This document shows positions 8,530-15,141 of a DNA stretch of 19,184 nt, one piece after another. Made by a program: the position numbers and the translations under genes. Numbering within the stretch: the first letter of the stretch is position 1; each line of letters starts with the position of its first letter. Source of the stretch: Acidaminococcus sp. CAG:917 (lineage in GTDB: Bacteria > Bacillota > Clostridia > Christensenellales > CAG-917); the NCBI GenBank assembly GCA_000437555.1, contig FR901025.1:23539-42722 (forward strand), in the 5' to 3' direction. Under the pieces are notes generated by a model, which made no database searches, was not told the DNA's origin, and saw nothing but the letters and a program-made list of their open reading frames with translations.

Positions 8530-9822
8530 ATGTTTGACTACAATGATAACGGTAAATTTTACGCATCAAATCACGTTCAGGAACAAAACGACATGATAAA
8601 CGATTATGACGGTCAAGGCGATATTCAGGAAAAAGAAATCGGCAAAGCGAAAATCGTCGTCGTAGGTGTCGGCGGTGGCGGCAATAACGCCGTCAACAAT
8701 ATGATAAGGGCGGGCGTTAACAGTGCTACGTTCGTTGTTATGAATACGGATATGCAGGCACTCAATATGTCGCTCGTTCAGCCGAGAAACAAAATTCAGC
8801 TCGGAGCGAAACTTACGGGCGGTCTCGGCGCAGGAGCAATTCCCGAGAAGGGACGCGAAGCTGCGGAAGAATCGAGAGATTTGATAAGAGAAACTTTAAA
8901 AGACGTCGACCTTTTGTTTATCACTGCCGGTATGGGCGGAGGAACGGGCACAGGTGCCGCTCCTGTTATTGCGGAAATCGCTCAGGCACTCGGTATTCTT
9001 ACCGTGGGTATCGTCACAAAGCCCTTCTCTTTTGAAGGTCCTCAACGTATGAGGAATGCGGAAGAGGGTATTGAGAAACTTAAAAATTTCGTAGATACGC
9101 TTGTTGTCGTTCCCAACCAAAAGCTTATTGAAATTCTCGATAAGAATATATCTTTTGCAACGGCATTTAAATATGCGGACGATATTCTCCGTCAGGGCGT
9201 TCAAGGCATTTCCGACGTTATAGCGCATCCGTCAATCATCAACCTCGATTTTGCGGATATAAGAACAATACTTTCCAACAAAGGTTTGGCGCACATGGGT
9301 ATCGGTCTCGGCAAAGCGGAAAACAGGGTTATTGAGGCTGTAAGACAGGCTGTATATTCCCCGCTTATCGAAACGGACATTCAAGGCGCAACGGGAATTA
9401 TCGTTAACATCGTCGGCGGAAAAGAAGACCTTCGTTTGCAGGAAATAGATGAAATTTGCAATACGATTAAACAGCTCATCGACCCCGAAGCCAATATTAT
9501 TTTGGGCGTCAACGAAGTCGAAAACAAAAAGGATATCGAAGTTACCGTTATCGCAACGGGCTTTGGAGATAAAACCCAACCTAAATCGCAGCCCACAAGC
9601 AGTTTCGGAAGCTATACCTCAACAGGTTACGGCAGTTCGGGTTATGGCGGTTATCAACCTATGCCCAACAGCTATACCCAAGGCGGATATATGTCGCAGG
9701 GAGGCATAAGACGCAATCCGACTCAAGGTAATTCGGGTATCTCTTCCTCAAGAATGGGCGTGCAGGACCAAAACGTTCCTCCGTTCCTCAGACTTATGAA
9801 AAATAAAAACGACAACAGATAA
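8530..9822 (+). CDS. ftsZ: Tubulin-like division GTPase FtsZ
   Basis: Polymerising GTPase that forms the Z ring. It is 430 aa with an AGGGAGG ribosome site (8515-8521) 8 nt before the ATG. Residues 1-38 are a polar extension longer than in B. subtilis. The GTPase core follows: VGVGGGGNNAV (about 45-55), the tubulin signature GGGTGTG (136-142) and the T7 loop NLDFAD (238-243). Residues about 348-415 are a low-complexity Gly/Ser/Tyr/Gln-rich linker. The conserved C-terminal peptide NVPPFLR (415-421), which binds FtsA, SepF and other partners, is present. The stop codon lies inside the first unit of a 13-bp repeat array. All catalytic motifs are intact. Confidence 0.99.
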   Translation: MFDYNDNGKFYASNHVQEQNDMINDYDGQGDIQEKEIGKAKIVVVGVGGGGNNAVNNMIRAGVNSATFVVMNTDMQALNMSLVQPRNKIQLGAKLTGGLGAGAIPEKGREAAEESRDLIRETLKDVDLLFITAGMGGGTGTGAAPVIAEIAQALGILTVGIVTKPFSFEGPQRMRNAEEGIEKLKNFVDTLVVVPNQKLIEILDKNISFATAFKYADDILRQGVQGISDVIAHPSIINLDFADIRTILSNKGLAHMGIGLGKAENRVIEAVRQAVYSPLIETDIQGATGIIVNIVGGKEDLRLQEIDEICNTIKQLIDPEANIILGVNEVENKKDIEVTVIATGFGDKTQPKSQPTSSFGSYTSTGYGSSGYGGYQPMPNSYTQGGYMSQGGIRRNPTQGNSGISSSRMGVQDQNVPPFLRLMKNKNDNR

Positions 9823-9852
9823 TCTAAGCAGATATTCTGAGCAGATAATCTG
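9814..9852. repeat. Three tandem 13-bp palindromic units across the ftsZ stop codon
   Basis: The consecutive 13-mers are AACAGATAATCTA, AGCAGATATTCTG and AGCAGATAATCTG. Units 2 and 3 differ at one base. Each has an inverted CAGA/TCTG-type core. The ftsZ TAA (9820-9822) lies in unit 1. Confidence 0.8.
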
Positions 9853-9956
9853 AAAGGCAAAATTTATTCAGAGCGTTATAATCAATTTATCTTTGTCGGC
9901 TTTTAAAACCGTTAAGTCTTGATTTAAAGTTATATAAATACCACACATCATAAGGC

Positions 9957-9986
9957 GGCAGCGCAATTTAATTGTGTTGCCGTTTT
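9957..9986 (+). terminator. Rho-independent-type terminator after ftsZ
   Basis: A hairpin at 9957-9981 pairs GGCAGCGCAA with TTGTGTTGCC (ten pairs, two of them G-U) around a 5-nt TTTAA loop. It is followed by GTTTTC. It lies 135 bp after the ftsZ stop and would end the ftsA-like/ftsZ transcript. Confidence 0.7.
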
Positions 9987-10740
9987 CAATTGAGTTGTTA
10001 TACTATGTTTTCGTGCAAAAAAATATAAATCGAAAAATAAATGGAAAACGAAAAAATAAATATTGATTGCAAAAAACTAATAAAACATTAAAATAATAAC
10101 GACCTTAAAACAGTTAAAAGTTTTCCGTCAATTGACAATCGTAAAACAAGCAATAAGCTTTTGATAAATTACAGCCGTAACATAAATAACGTTTTTAAAC
10201 TGATAACAATCTTAAAACAGGTGAAAGACTTAAATAAGCAACAGTTTTAAAACAAAACTCATAGTAAACAAAAAAAACAAAACAAATAAAAGCTGAAATA
10301 CACAATAAAACTTAATTAAACGAAAAAACAAAGGATATCGGATATATAAATCTGCGATATAGATTTAGAGAGTTTTTAGTATCGGTTTTTTGTTCGGCAG
10401 TTTTTTGGCGACGGTTATTTGAACAACACGTTTTTTTAGGTAACTTTTATCTATTTTAATTTTAAGTTATTTACACAAGAATTTAAATATTTTAAACTAA
10501 AGCGAAATTATATACCCAAAAATATAATATGTTTATTATTAAATTAATCTTATTTAGTTTATATATACCTAAATAAGAGCTAAAGCATCGGGTTATCGGT
10601 ATCGCCATAAATGCTAATTAAAGATATTTGGCGCAGATATATGTTGCTTAAATGCGGCTGATGACGCAAACTTTGGAAAACTTTAAGTTTTATGGTTAAT
10701 ACTTTTGACGTTAAAAATAATTATAAAAAAATTTATGCCT
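9987..10740. other. Long AT-rich spacer between ftsZ and spoIIGA
   Basis: No convincing gene is present. About 10010-10330 is strikingly rich in A over T on the + strand and low in GC. It contains an imperfect 26-bp direct repeat at 10095-10120 and 10202-10227 (21 of 26 identical, core CTTAAAACAG). No tRNA, hairpin terminator or ribosome site with an open frame was recognised. The right end carries the spoIIGA regulatory region. Confidence 0.6.
10095..10227. repeat. Imperfect 26-bp direct repeat pair
   Basis: Copies at 10095-10120 and 10202-10227 match at 21 of 26 positions and share CTTAAAACAG. The copies start 107 bp apart. The region is A-rich, so some of the similarity may be compositional. 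Confidence 0.4.
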
Positions 10741-10782
10741 TTCGTCAAAAACGGAATGTTTTTTTAACGGTAAAACTATAAT
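10741..10782 (+). promoter_or_regulatory. Spo0A box and -10 element upstream of spoIIGA
   Basis: TTCGTCA at 10741-10747 is, on the minus strand, TGACGAA, a full match to the Spo0A box TGNCGAA, in a favourable flank (TTTTTGACGAAA). TATAAT at 10777-10782 is a consensus -10, but I see no good -35 at 17 bp. In B. subtilis spoIIG is a Spo0A-activated sigma-A promoter with poor -35 spacing, so the layout is familiar. The -10 lies only 8 bp before the ATG, which would give an almost leaderless transcript. Confidence 0.6.
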
Positions 10783-10790
10783 CTTTAAGT

Positions 10791-11522
10791 ATGGAAGTTT
10801 ACGTTGAAGTGGTCATTTTAAACAATCTCGCTATAGATTTGTTTTTGATGATTCTGACGTATTTTTGCACAAAGCAAAAGGTAAAAAAATTGCGTGTTTT
10901 TATAGGGGCGATAGTGGGAACGGCAGGGGCGGTATTTTATCCGCTCATGGGGAAATACAAGATTTTGCTTGCCGCGACTTTTGCTCCCGTTTTGACTTTG
11001 GTTTTTTATAAATCACAAAATTTAAAGCAATATATTTTAGGGCTTGTTGTATTTGCCGCTTTGACGTTCTCATTGGGCGGTATTATGACGGGAATATCCA
11101 ATCTGACGGGTATAGAGCTTGAGGCTAACCTTATTCCCGCAGTAGCTTTATTTTCCGTTATGTTTTTGTTTTATTTTATATGGCATATCGTATACGTTGT
11201 TAAAAAACATAAAAGAATAGAGCAGGTCGTTTTGAAGATATACGGAGACAGTTTAAATCTTAAAGCGCTGTATGATACCGGCAATTCGCTTGTGGACGGA
11301 GATAAACCTGTGATTGTCTTATCAAAAAAATGGGGGGAAAAATACATATCGAAAAGCGACAGGGAAATCGTCGTCAAAACAGTGGGGGGACTGTCTACGT
11401 TAAAGCTTCTTGAAGGCGAATACATAAAGTTTAAACAAAGGGGCGAGGTTCACTTTTCGGTTGCGGTCAGTAAGGAAAATTATGTTGGATATGACGTTGT
11501 ATTGCATAACTCGTTTTGTTAG
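10791..11522 (+). CDS. spoIIGA: Pro-sigma-E processing aspartic protease SpoIIGA
   Basis: Membrane-embedded protease that removes the pro-sequence of sigma-E in the mother cell after a forespore signal. About five hydrophobic segments occupy residues 1-137. The C-terminal domain has YDTGNSL with the catalytic-type aspartate D162, the hallmark DTGN motif, followed by a KPVIVL segment. At 243 aa it is shorter than the B. subtilis protein (about 309 aa), mainly in the protease half. The start is set by similarity: MEVYVEVVILNN matches the family N-terminus. No Shine-Dalgarno sequence is visible and a TATAAT lies 8 bp upstream. Its position before sigE supports the call, although a 403-bp spacer separates the two. 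Confidence 0.9.
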   Translation: MEVYVEVVILNNLAIDLFLMILTYFCTKQKVKKLRVFIGAIVGTAGAVFYPLMGKYKILLAATFAPVLTLVFYKSQNLKQYILGLVVFAALTFSLGGIMTGISNLTGIELEANLIPAVALFSVMFLFYFIWHIVYVVKKHKRIEQVVLKIYGDSLNLKALYDTGNSLVDGDKPVIVLSKKWGEKYISKSDREIVVKTVGGLSTLKLLEGEYIKFKQRGEVHFSVAVSKENYVGYDVVLHNSFC

Positions 11523-11925
11523 CTTATGCGGCAGTCGAAATAAAATAAAATAATAAAAAAAACGGCAGTCCAAATAAAATAAAATAATAAAAAAATCGGA
11601 TAAATATAGCGGATAAAGAATGCTTTAAAAAGCGGATAAAGATAGTACTTTAAATATTTTTAGCGCTAAATTGATAAAAGTATTATATAAAATAGCCATT
11701 TTTAGAATAAATTTTGCAAATTATGCTTGATAAACAGCATATTGGCTATAAAAAGCGATAAACATTCCATAGGCCGATAAAGTCATCTGTATGTGTTTTA
11801 TCTGAAACTATTTGATTTACAGAAGCTAATCTCGTAATATACGGACTTATATCTTACAAGCAAAAACAAAAGTATATAGTGCCGAAAAGCAAATGAGAAA
11901 TTTTAAGACATATTAAGGGGGGTAT
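11523..11925. other. Repeat-rich spacer between spoIIGA and sigE
   Basis: In B. subtilis spoIIGA and sigE are adjacent in one operon; here 403 bp lie between them. The left part is a 34-bp tandem duplication. After it, CGGATAAA recurs at 11597, 11610 and 11633, with further GATAAA words to about 11780. No open frame or terminator hairpin is convincing, and I could not fix a sigE promoter. Confidence 0.6.
11529..11596. repeat. 34-bp tandem duplication
   Basis: Two back-to-back 34-bp copies (11529-11562 and 11563-11596) begin CGGCAGTC and continue with AAATAAAATAAAATAATAA. They are identical at 32 of 34 positions. They begin 7 bp after the spoIIGA stop. Confidence 0.9.
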
Positions 11926-12642
11926 ATGATAGAGCTTATCAGAAAATTTTTCAGAAAACTTGTCAAACTGTTCAGACTCAGCGAAGAGAGCGTAGAAACT
12001 CTTTACATAGCCAACGGAGAAGCTTTGCCGTCTCCTCTTTCGAGTGAGGAAGAACAGCAGGCTTTGTCGTCCTTTATGGCAGGTGACGAGGAAGCAAGAA
12101 AAAAGCTTATAGAGCACAATTTACGGCTTGTAGTTTATATAGCCAAAAGGTTTGACAATACCAACATTGACCTCGAGGATTTAATTTCCATCGGGGCAAT
12201 AGGATTGATAAAGGCTGTTAACAGTTTCGATAACGGCAAAAACATTAAACTTGCTACCTATGCCTCTCGTTGTATTGAAAATGAAATTTTGATGTATTTA
12301 AGAAAGACGAGCAGGACTAAAGGCGAGGTATCCCTTGACGAGCCTTTAAATGTCGATTGGGAAGGCAATATGCTGCTTTTAAGCGATATTCTCGGCACGG
12401 ACAGCGACGCAATTTATAAAGACGTAGAGAACTCGAGCGACAAGGAGATGCTTGTAAAAACCTTTGAAAAACTCAGCGGCAGAGAGCGGGAAATAATGGA
12501 GATGCGTTTCGGACTTTGCGGCAGAGAGGAAAAAACGCAAAAAGAAATAGCCGATATGATGGGAATTTCTCAAAGCTATATATCCAGACTTGAAAAAAAG
12601 ATTGTCCTTAAACTGAAAAAAGAAATTTCCAAAATGGAATAG
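11926..12642 (+). CDS. sigE: Early mother-cell sporulation sigma factor sigma-E (pro-form)
   Basis: RNA polymerase sigma factor that starts the mother-cell programme. It is 238 aa and aligns along its length with B. subtilis SigE. Residues 1-26 form a basic, amphipathic pro-sequence followed by YIANGEALP, matching YIGGSEALP where the Bacillus pro-form is cut. Region 2 is seen in NLRLVVYIAKRF, DLISIGAIGLIKAV and LATYASRCIENEILMYLR. The linker EVSLDEPLNVDWEGN is sigma-E specific. Region 4.2 has the helix-turn-helix KTQKEIADMMGISQSYISRLEK. A strong AAGGGGGG ribosome site precedes the ATG. The neighbours are its presumed protease SpoIIGA upstream and sigG downstream. Confidence 0.97.
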   Translation: MIELIRKFFRKLVKLFRLSEESVETLYIANGEALPSPLSSEEEQQALSSFMAGDEEARKKLIEHNLRLVVYIAKRFDNTNIDLEDLISIGAIGLIKAVNSFDNGKNIKLATYASRCIENEILMYLRKTSRTKGEVSLDEPLNVDWEGNMLLLSDILGTDSDAIYKDVENSSDKEMLVKTFEKLSGREREIMEMRFGLCGREEKTQKEIADMMGISQSYISRLEKKIVLKLKKEISKME

Positions 12643-12966
12643 CGTGCTGCCGTCGAGCAAAACTGTCTTTTCTCTCCGTATTGCAGATAATCTCCTTAAA
12701 GGGAGATAACAGCGGTTAAAAGAATGAAAAATAAACGTTTAAAAGCAATGCGCGATTGCAAATATTTTGATTGCCCTTAAATAAATTGCCGCAATTTATT
12801 TAGCAATAATTCATTTTGCCTCGGCTTTTGTCATTTACGGTAAAGTCGGACGCTATAAAATATTAAACATAAAAAAGAACGGGAATAAAAACGATGAAAA
12901 TTTTTATTTTCAGAGTAAAAATCTGGTAAATTGCACAAAATAGTTACGCATACATAGGAGATATAT
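12643..12966. other. Spacer between sigE and sigG with hairpin and GCAAT/ATTGC cluster
   Basis: A short hairpin ATCTCC/GGAGAT (12690-12707) lacks a T tract. Between 12745 and 12807 the word GCAAT or its complement ATTGC occurs six times, and a perfect 25-bp odd palindrome lies at 12778-12802. No gene is seen. A separate sigG promoter is likely here given the 324-bp gap, but I could not assign a confident sigma-F or sigma-G site. Confidence 0.5.
12778..12802. repeat. 25-bp perfect palindrome in a GCAAT/ATTGC cluster
   Basis: TAAATAAATTGC (12778-12789) and GCAATTTATTTA (12791-12802) are exact reverse complements around a single C. The loop is too tight for an RNA terminator, so a dimeric protein site is more plausible than a terminator. 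Confidence 0.6.
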
Positions 12967-13743
12967 ATGCGTAAGGTAGAAATATCGGGAATACGAACGA
13001 GTGAACTGCCGAAGCTTACGGCAGGCGAATGCGAAGCACTTATGAAAAGAATCGAAAAAGGGGACATGGTAGCGCGTGAAGAATTTTTAAAAGCCAATAT
13101 GAGGCTCGTATTGTCAATTGTGGGAAGATTTTCACGTAGCGGAGAGAACAGCGACGACCTTTTTCAAGTGGGATACGTGGGGCTTTTAAAAGCTTTGCAA
13201 AACTTCGATTTCAGCTTGGGGTTGAAGTTTTCAACCTATGCGGTGCCTATGATAATAGGTGAAATCAAAAGATTTTTACGAGACAGAACGTCGATAAAGG
13301 TTTCAAGAAATATCAGAGACATTGCATATAACGCACTAAAAGTAAAAGAGCGGCTTCAGGAACAAATGCCGGACGGAGAGCCGAGCCTGTTTGAAATTGC
13401 CGAAGAACTCGACGTTTCGCAAAGAGAAATTGCCTGCGCCTTAGACGCTGTGAGTGAGCCCGTATCCATTTACGATACGGTTTGCGGAGATTTTGAAGAG
13501 GGTATGTGTATAATCGACCAGGTCTCCGACGAAAAGAATACGACGGAAAATTGGACGGAAAATATTGCTCTGTGCGACGCACTCAAAAAAATCCCCGAAA
13601 GAGAAAAACAAGTTCTTATTCTAAGATATTATTACGGAAAGACCCAGACTGAAATTTCAGAATCTACAAAAATTTCCCAAGCCCAAGTGTCAAGACTTGA
13701 AAAAAATGCGCTTGAAAAACTCAGAAAACACCTTAGCGTATAA
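12967..13743 (+). CDS. sigG: Late forespore sporulation sigma factor sigma-G
   Basis: RNA polymerase sigma factor for late forespore genes. The 258 aa product aligns end to end with B. subtilis SigG. The N-terminus KVEISGIRTSELPKL matches the conserved SigG start and there is no pro-sequence. Region 2 includes NMRLVLSIVGRF, DDLFQVGYVGLLKAL and FSTYAVPMIIGEIKRFLRD. Region 3 has VSRNIRDIAYNAL. Region 4.2 has KTQTEISESTKISQAQVSRLEK. The SQAQVSRLEK recognition helix is that of the sigma-F/sigma-G group, and the N-terminus favours G over F. AGGAG at 12956-12960 precedes the ATG. The order sigE, sigG, ylmC, nrdR is familiar from Clostridia. Normally its activity is held back by anti-sigma factors, not visible here. 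Confidence 0.95.
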   Translation: MRKVEISGIRTSELPKLTAGECEALMKRIEKGDMVAREEFLKANMRLVLSIVGRFSRSGENSDDLFQVGYVGLLKALQNFDFSLGLKFSTYAVPMIIGEIKRFLRDRTSIKVSRNIRDIAYNALKVKERLQEQMPDGEPSLFEIAEELDVSQREIACALDAVSEPVSIYDTVCGDFEEGMCIIDQVSDEKNTTENWTENIALCDALKKIPEREKQVLILRYYYGKTQTEISESTKISQAQVSRLEKNALEKLRKHLSV

Positions 13744-14266
13744 TTTTTCGGATTTTTCCATAAACGGTTGTTGTAAAAATTTTCATTGAGTTTTTATAAA
13801 CGAGTATTGAAAACGACAAATTCGAAATAATATCTGCTCTCTGTTTGATAAATTTTTAGAAGTGATTACTTTCGGGCTAAACATATGATTTTGCCTAAAA
13901 GAGTTTGTTGTAAATTTTATATCAGTGCATATCTCTATGATAGGCCCGACTCTATAGAGAGCACCCCGAACATAGTCTGACTTGGCGATTTGCGGTAAAA
14001 GGTTAGTATAGACAAAAAAAGCTATTTGTCGACAAAATTTACATTTGTTGTAAGTTTTAAACCGAGTTATCCACATTTATTTATAAAAATGTGGATAACC
14101 GTGAATAAATATAAATATATTCAAAAAATATATTTAAAAAGCATATTCAAAAGTTTCAAATTTTTTTGACAAATTTAAAAAACGGTTTAGTTTAATTTTA
14201 AATTTTAATTTCAATCAGAAGATTTAAAAAGCCTCTGGCAAGTAAAAAGGTAAAGCCGGTAAAAAA
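13744..14266. other. Spacer between sigG and ylmC: stem-loop candidate, DnaA boxes, AT-rich tract
   Basis: From left to right: an inverted repeat TCTCTAT/ATAGAGA (13932-13960) in a locally GC-richer stretch, the palindrome TTTGTCGACAAA (14025-14036), two inverted perfect DnaA boxes (14067-14098), and a tract at 14101-14220 with 17 G/C in 120 bases. No gene is supported; a 97-codon frame on the minus strand runs through the DnaA boxes and has no recognisable features. Confidence 0.7.
14066..14099. promoter_or_regulatory. Inverted pair of perfect DnaA boxes
   Basis: TTATCCACA at 14067-14075 and TGTGGATAA at 14090-14098 both match the DnaA box TTATNCACA and the strict form TTATCCACA. They form a 13-bp perfect inverted repeat (GTTATCCACATTT) with an 8-bp centre. 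An extremely AT-rich tract begins just to the right. Whether this is part of an origin, a DnaA-titration site or a regulatory site cannot be decided from sequence. Confidence 0.7.
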
Positions 14267-14548
14267 TTAAAGTTCGGGCGGGATATCGTCTGCGTTTTGA
14301 CACATAACGGGATTGGCTTGAGAAAGCTCAACAAGTATTACGTCTTCGCCGACTTTTAAAATGTTTCGCCATGGAATATAAATGTTTTCGGCGTTCGATT
14401 TAAACAACGATTTCTTTCCCGGGGCTACAAAATACATAATTCTGCCCGTGCAGGTGAAGACAATATCGCAAAGATGGCCGAGCTCTCTGCCGTCGATGAT
14501 ATTTATCACCCGTTTTGTTCTTAAATCGGAAAAGGAATACTCTTTCAT
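14267..14548 (-). CDS. ylmC: YlmC/YmxH family PRC-barrel sporulation protein
   Basis: Small protein of about 93 aa with one PRC-barrel-like fold. It starts MKEYSFSDLRTKRVINIIDG, followed by RELGHLCDIVF and a later IPWRNILKVGEDVILVE segment, all typical of the YlmC/YmxH family that recurs beside sporulation sigma genes. The molecular function is not established; a sporulation role is inferred from family and context. I prefer the ATG at 14546-14548 because similarity begins there; an ATG nine codons further upstream would add MSYIIVTYI and would start within a proposed sigma-E-type promoter. No good ribosome site is visible for either. It is divergent from nrdR. Confidence 0.75.
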   Translation of the reverse strand: MKEYSFSDLRTKRVINIIDGRELGHLCDIVFTCTGRIMYFVAPGKKSLFKSNAENIYIPWRNILKVGEDVILVELSQANPVMCQNADDIPPEL

Positions 14549-14563
14549 AATATAAGTCACTAT

Positions 14564-14592
14564 AATATATGACATTAAATTTCAATATATGA
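14564..14592 (-). promoter_or_regulatory. Sigma-E-like promoter for ylmC, formed by a direct repeat
   Basis: On the minus strand, TCATATA (14586-14592), a 14-bp spacer and CATATATT (14564-14571) resemble the sigma-E pattern TCATATT/CATACAAT. The elements arise from an 11-bp direct repeat TGTCATATATT whose copies start 20 bp apart (14564-14574 and 14584-14594). The same -10 and spacing occur before sigK. Confidence 0.45.
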
Positions 14593-14621
14593 CAAAGCTT
14601 GCGCTATTTTGCGGGAAAAAG

Positions 14622-14650
14622 TTTACAAAAACGCTTAAATATGGTATAGT
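14622..14650 (+). promoter_or_regulatory. Sigma-A-type promoter for nrdR
   Basis: TTTACA (14622-14627), a 17-bp spacer and TATAGT (14645-14650) lie 17 bp upstream of the nrdR ATG, followed by AAAAGAGG as ribosome site. Each hexamer differs from consensus at one base. Confidence 0.65.
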
Positions 14651-14667
14651 CTAAAAGAGGTAAAAAA

Positions 14668-15141
14668 ATGAAATGTATCTACTGCGGTTGCACCGAAAGT
14701 AAAGTTATCGATTCAAGACAAAACGAGGACGGCACTGCCATTCGCCGTCGCAGGGAATGTGAAAGCTGCGGCAAAAGGTTTACTACATACGAAACGGTTG
14801 AGTTTACGCCGGTTATGGTTGTTAAAAAGGACGGTAGCCGTCAGCAATTCGACATAGACAAAGTCCGTCGCGGTATTATGAAGGCAATCGAAAAGCGAGC
14901 CGTTTCAATGGCGGATGTGGATAAACTCGTTTCGGAGGTTCAGAAAAACGTTTTAAATTCGTTAGAGCAGGAAGTCTCGAGCACTCATATAGGAGAGCTT
15001 GTTATGGACGGTTTAAAACGAATAGACGAGGTTGCTTACGTCAGATATGCTTCAGTCCACAGACAGTTTAAGGATATAAATTCGCTTCTAAACGAAATCG
15101 AGGAACTGATAAAACTTAAAGAGCAACTCGACAAAAAATAG
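14668..15141 (+). CDS. nrdR: Transcriptional repressor NrdR of ribonucleotide reductase genes
   Basis: Nucleotide-sensing repressor that binds NrdR boxes upstream of ribonucleotide reductase operons. The 157 aa length is typical. The N-terminal zinc ribbon has C3, C6, C31 and C34 (MKCIYCG and CESCGKRF). VIDSRQNEDGTAIRRRREC is the family signature between them. An ATP-cone domain covers about residues 47-137, with VVKKDGS, FDIDKV and VAYVRYASVHRQF. AGAGG lies 7 nt before the ATG. No ribonucleotide reductase gene is in the window. The location after the sigG/ylmC block follows a common clostridial arrangement. Confidence 0.97.
   Translation: MKCIYCGCTESKVIDSRQNEDGTAIRRRRECESCGKRFTTYETVEFTPVMVVKKDGSRQQFDIDKVRRGIMKAIEKRAVSMADVDKLVSEVQKNVLNSLEQEVSSTHIGELVMDGLKRIDEVAYVRYASVHRQFKDINSLLNEIEELIKLKEQLDKK

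Noticed and set aside
12949..12956. CATACATA before sigG as a sporulation -10 element
   Set aside because: It overlaps the ribosome site and would give a start only a few bases before the ATG; no matching -35 was found.
13783..14076. 97-codon frame on the minus strand between sigG and ylmC
   Set aside because: No ribosome site, no recognisable domain, and its first codons are made by the DnaA box inverted repeat; the composition is that of AT-rich spacer.
14564..14594. NrdR boxes in the ylmC/nrdR spacer (autoregulation)
   Set aside because: The AATATATGACA repeats are direct repeats 20 bp apart and do not match the NrdR palindrome or its usual spacing; a sigma-E-like promoter explains them better.
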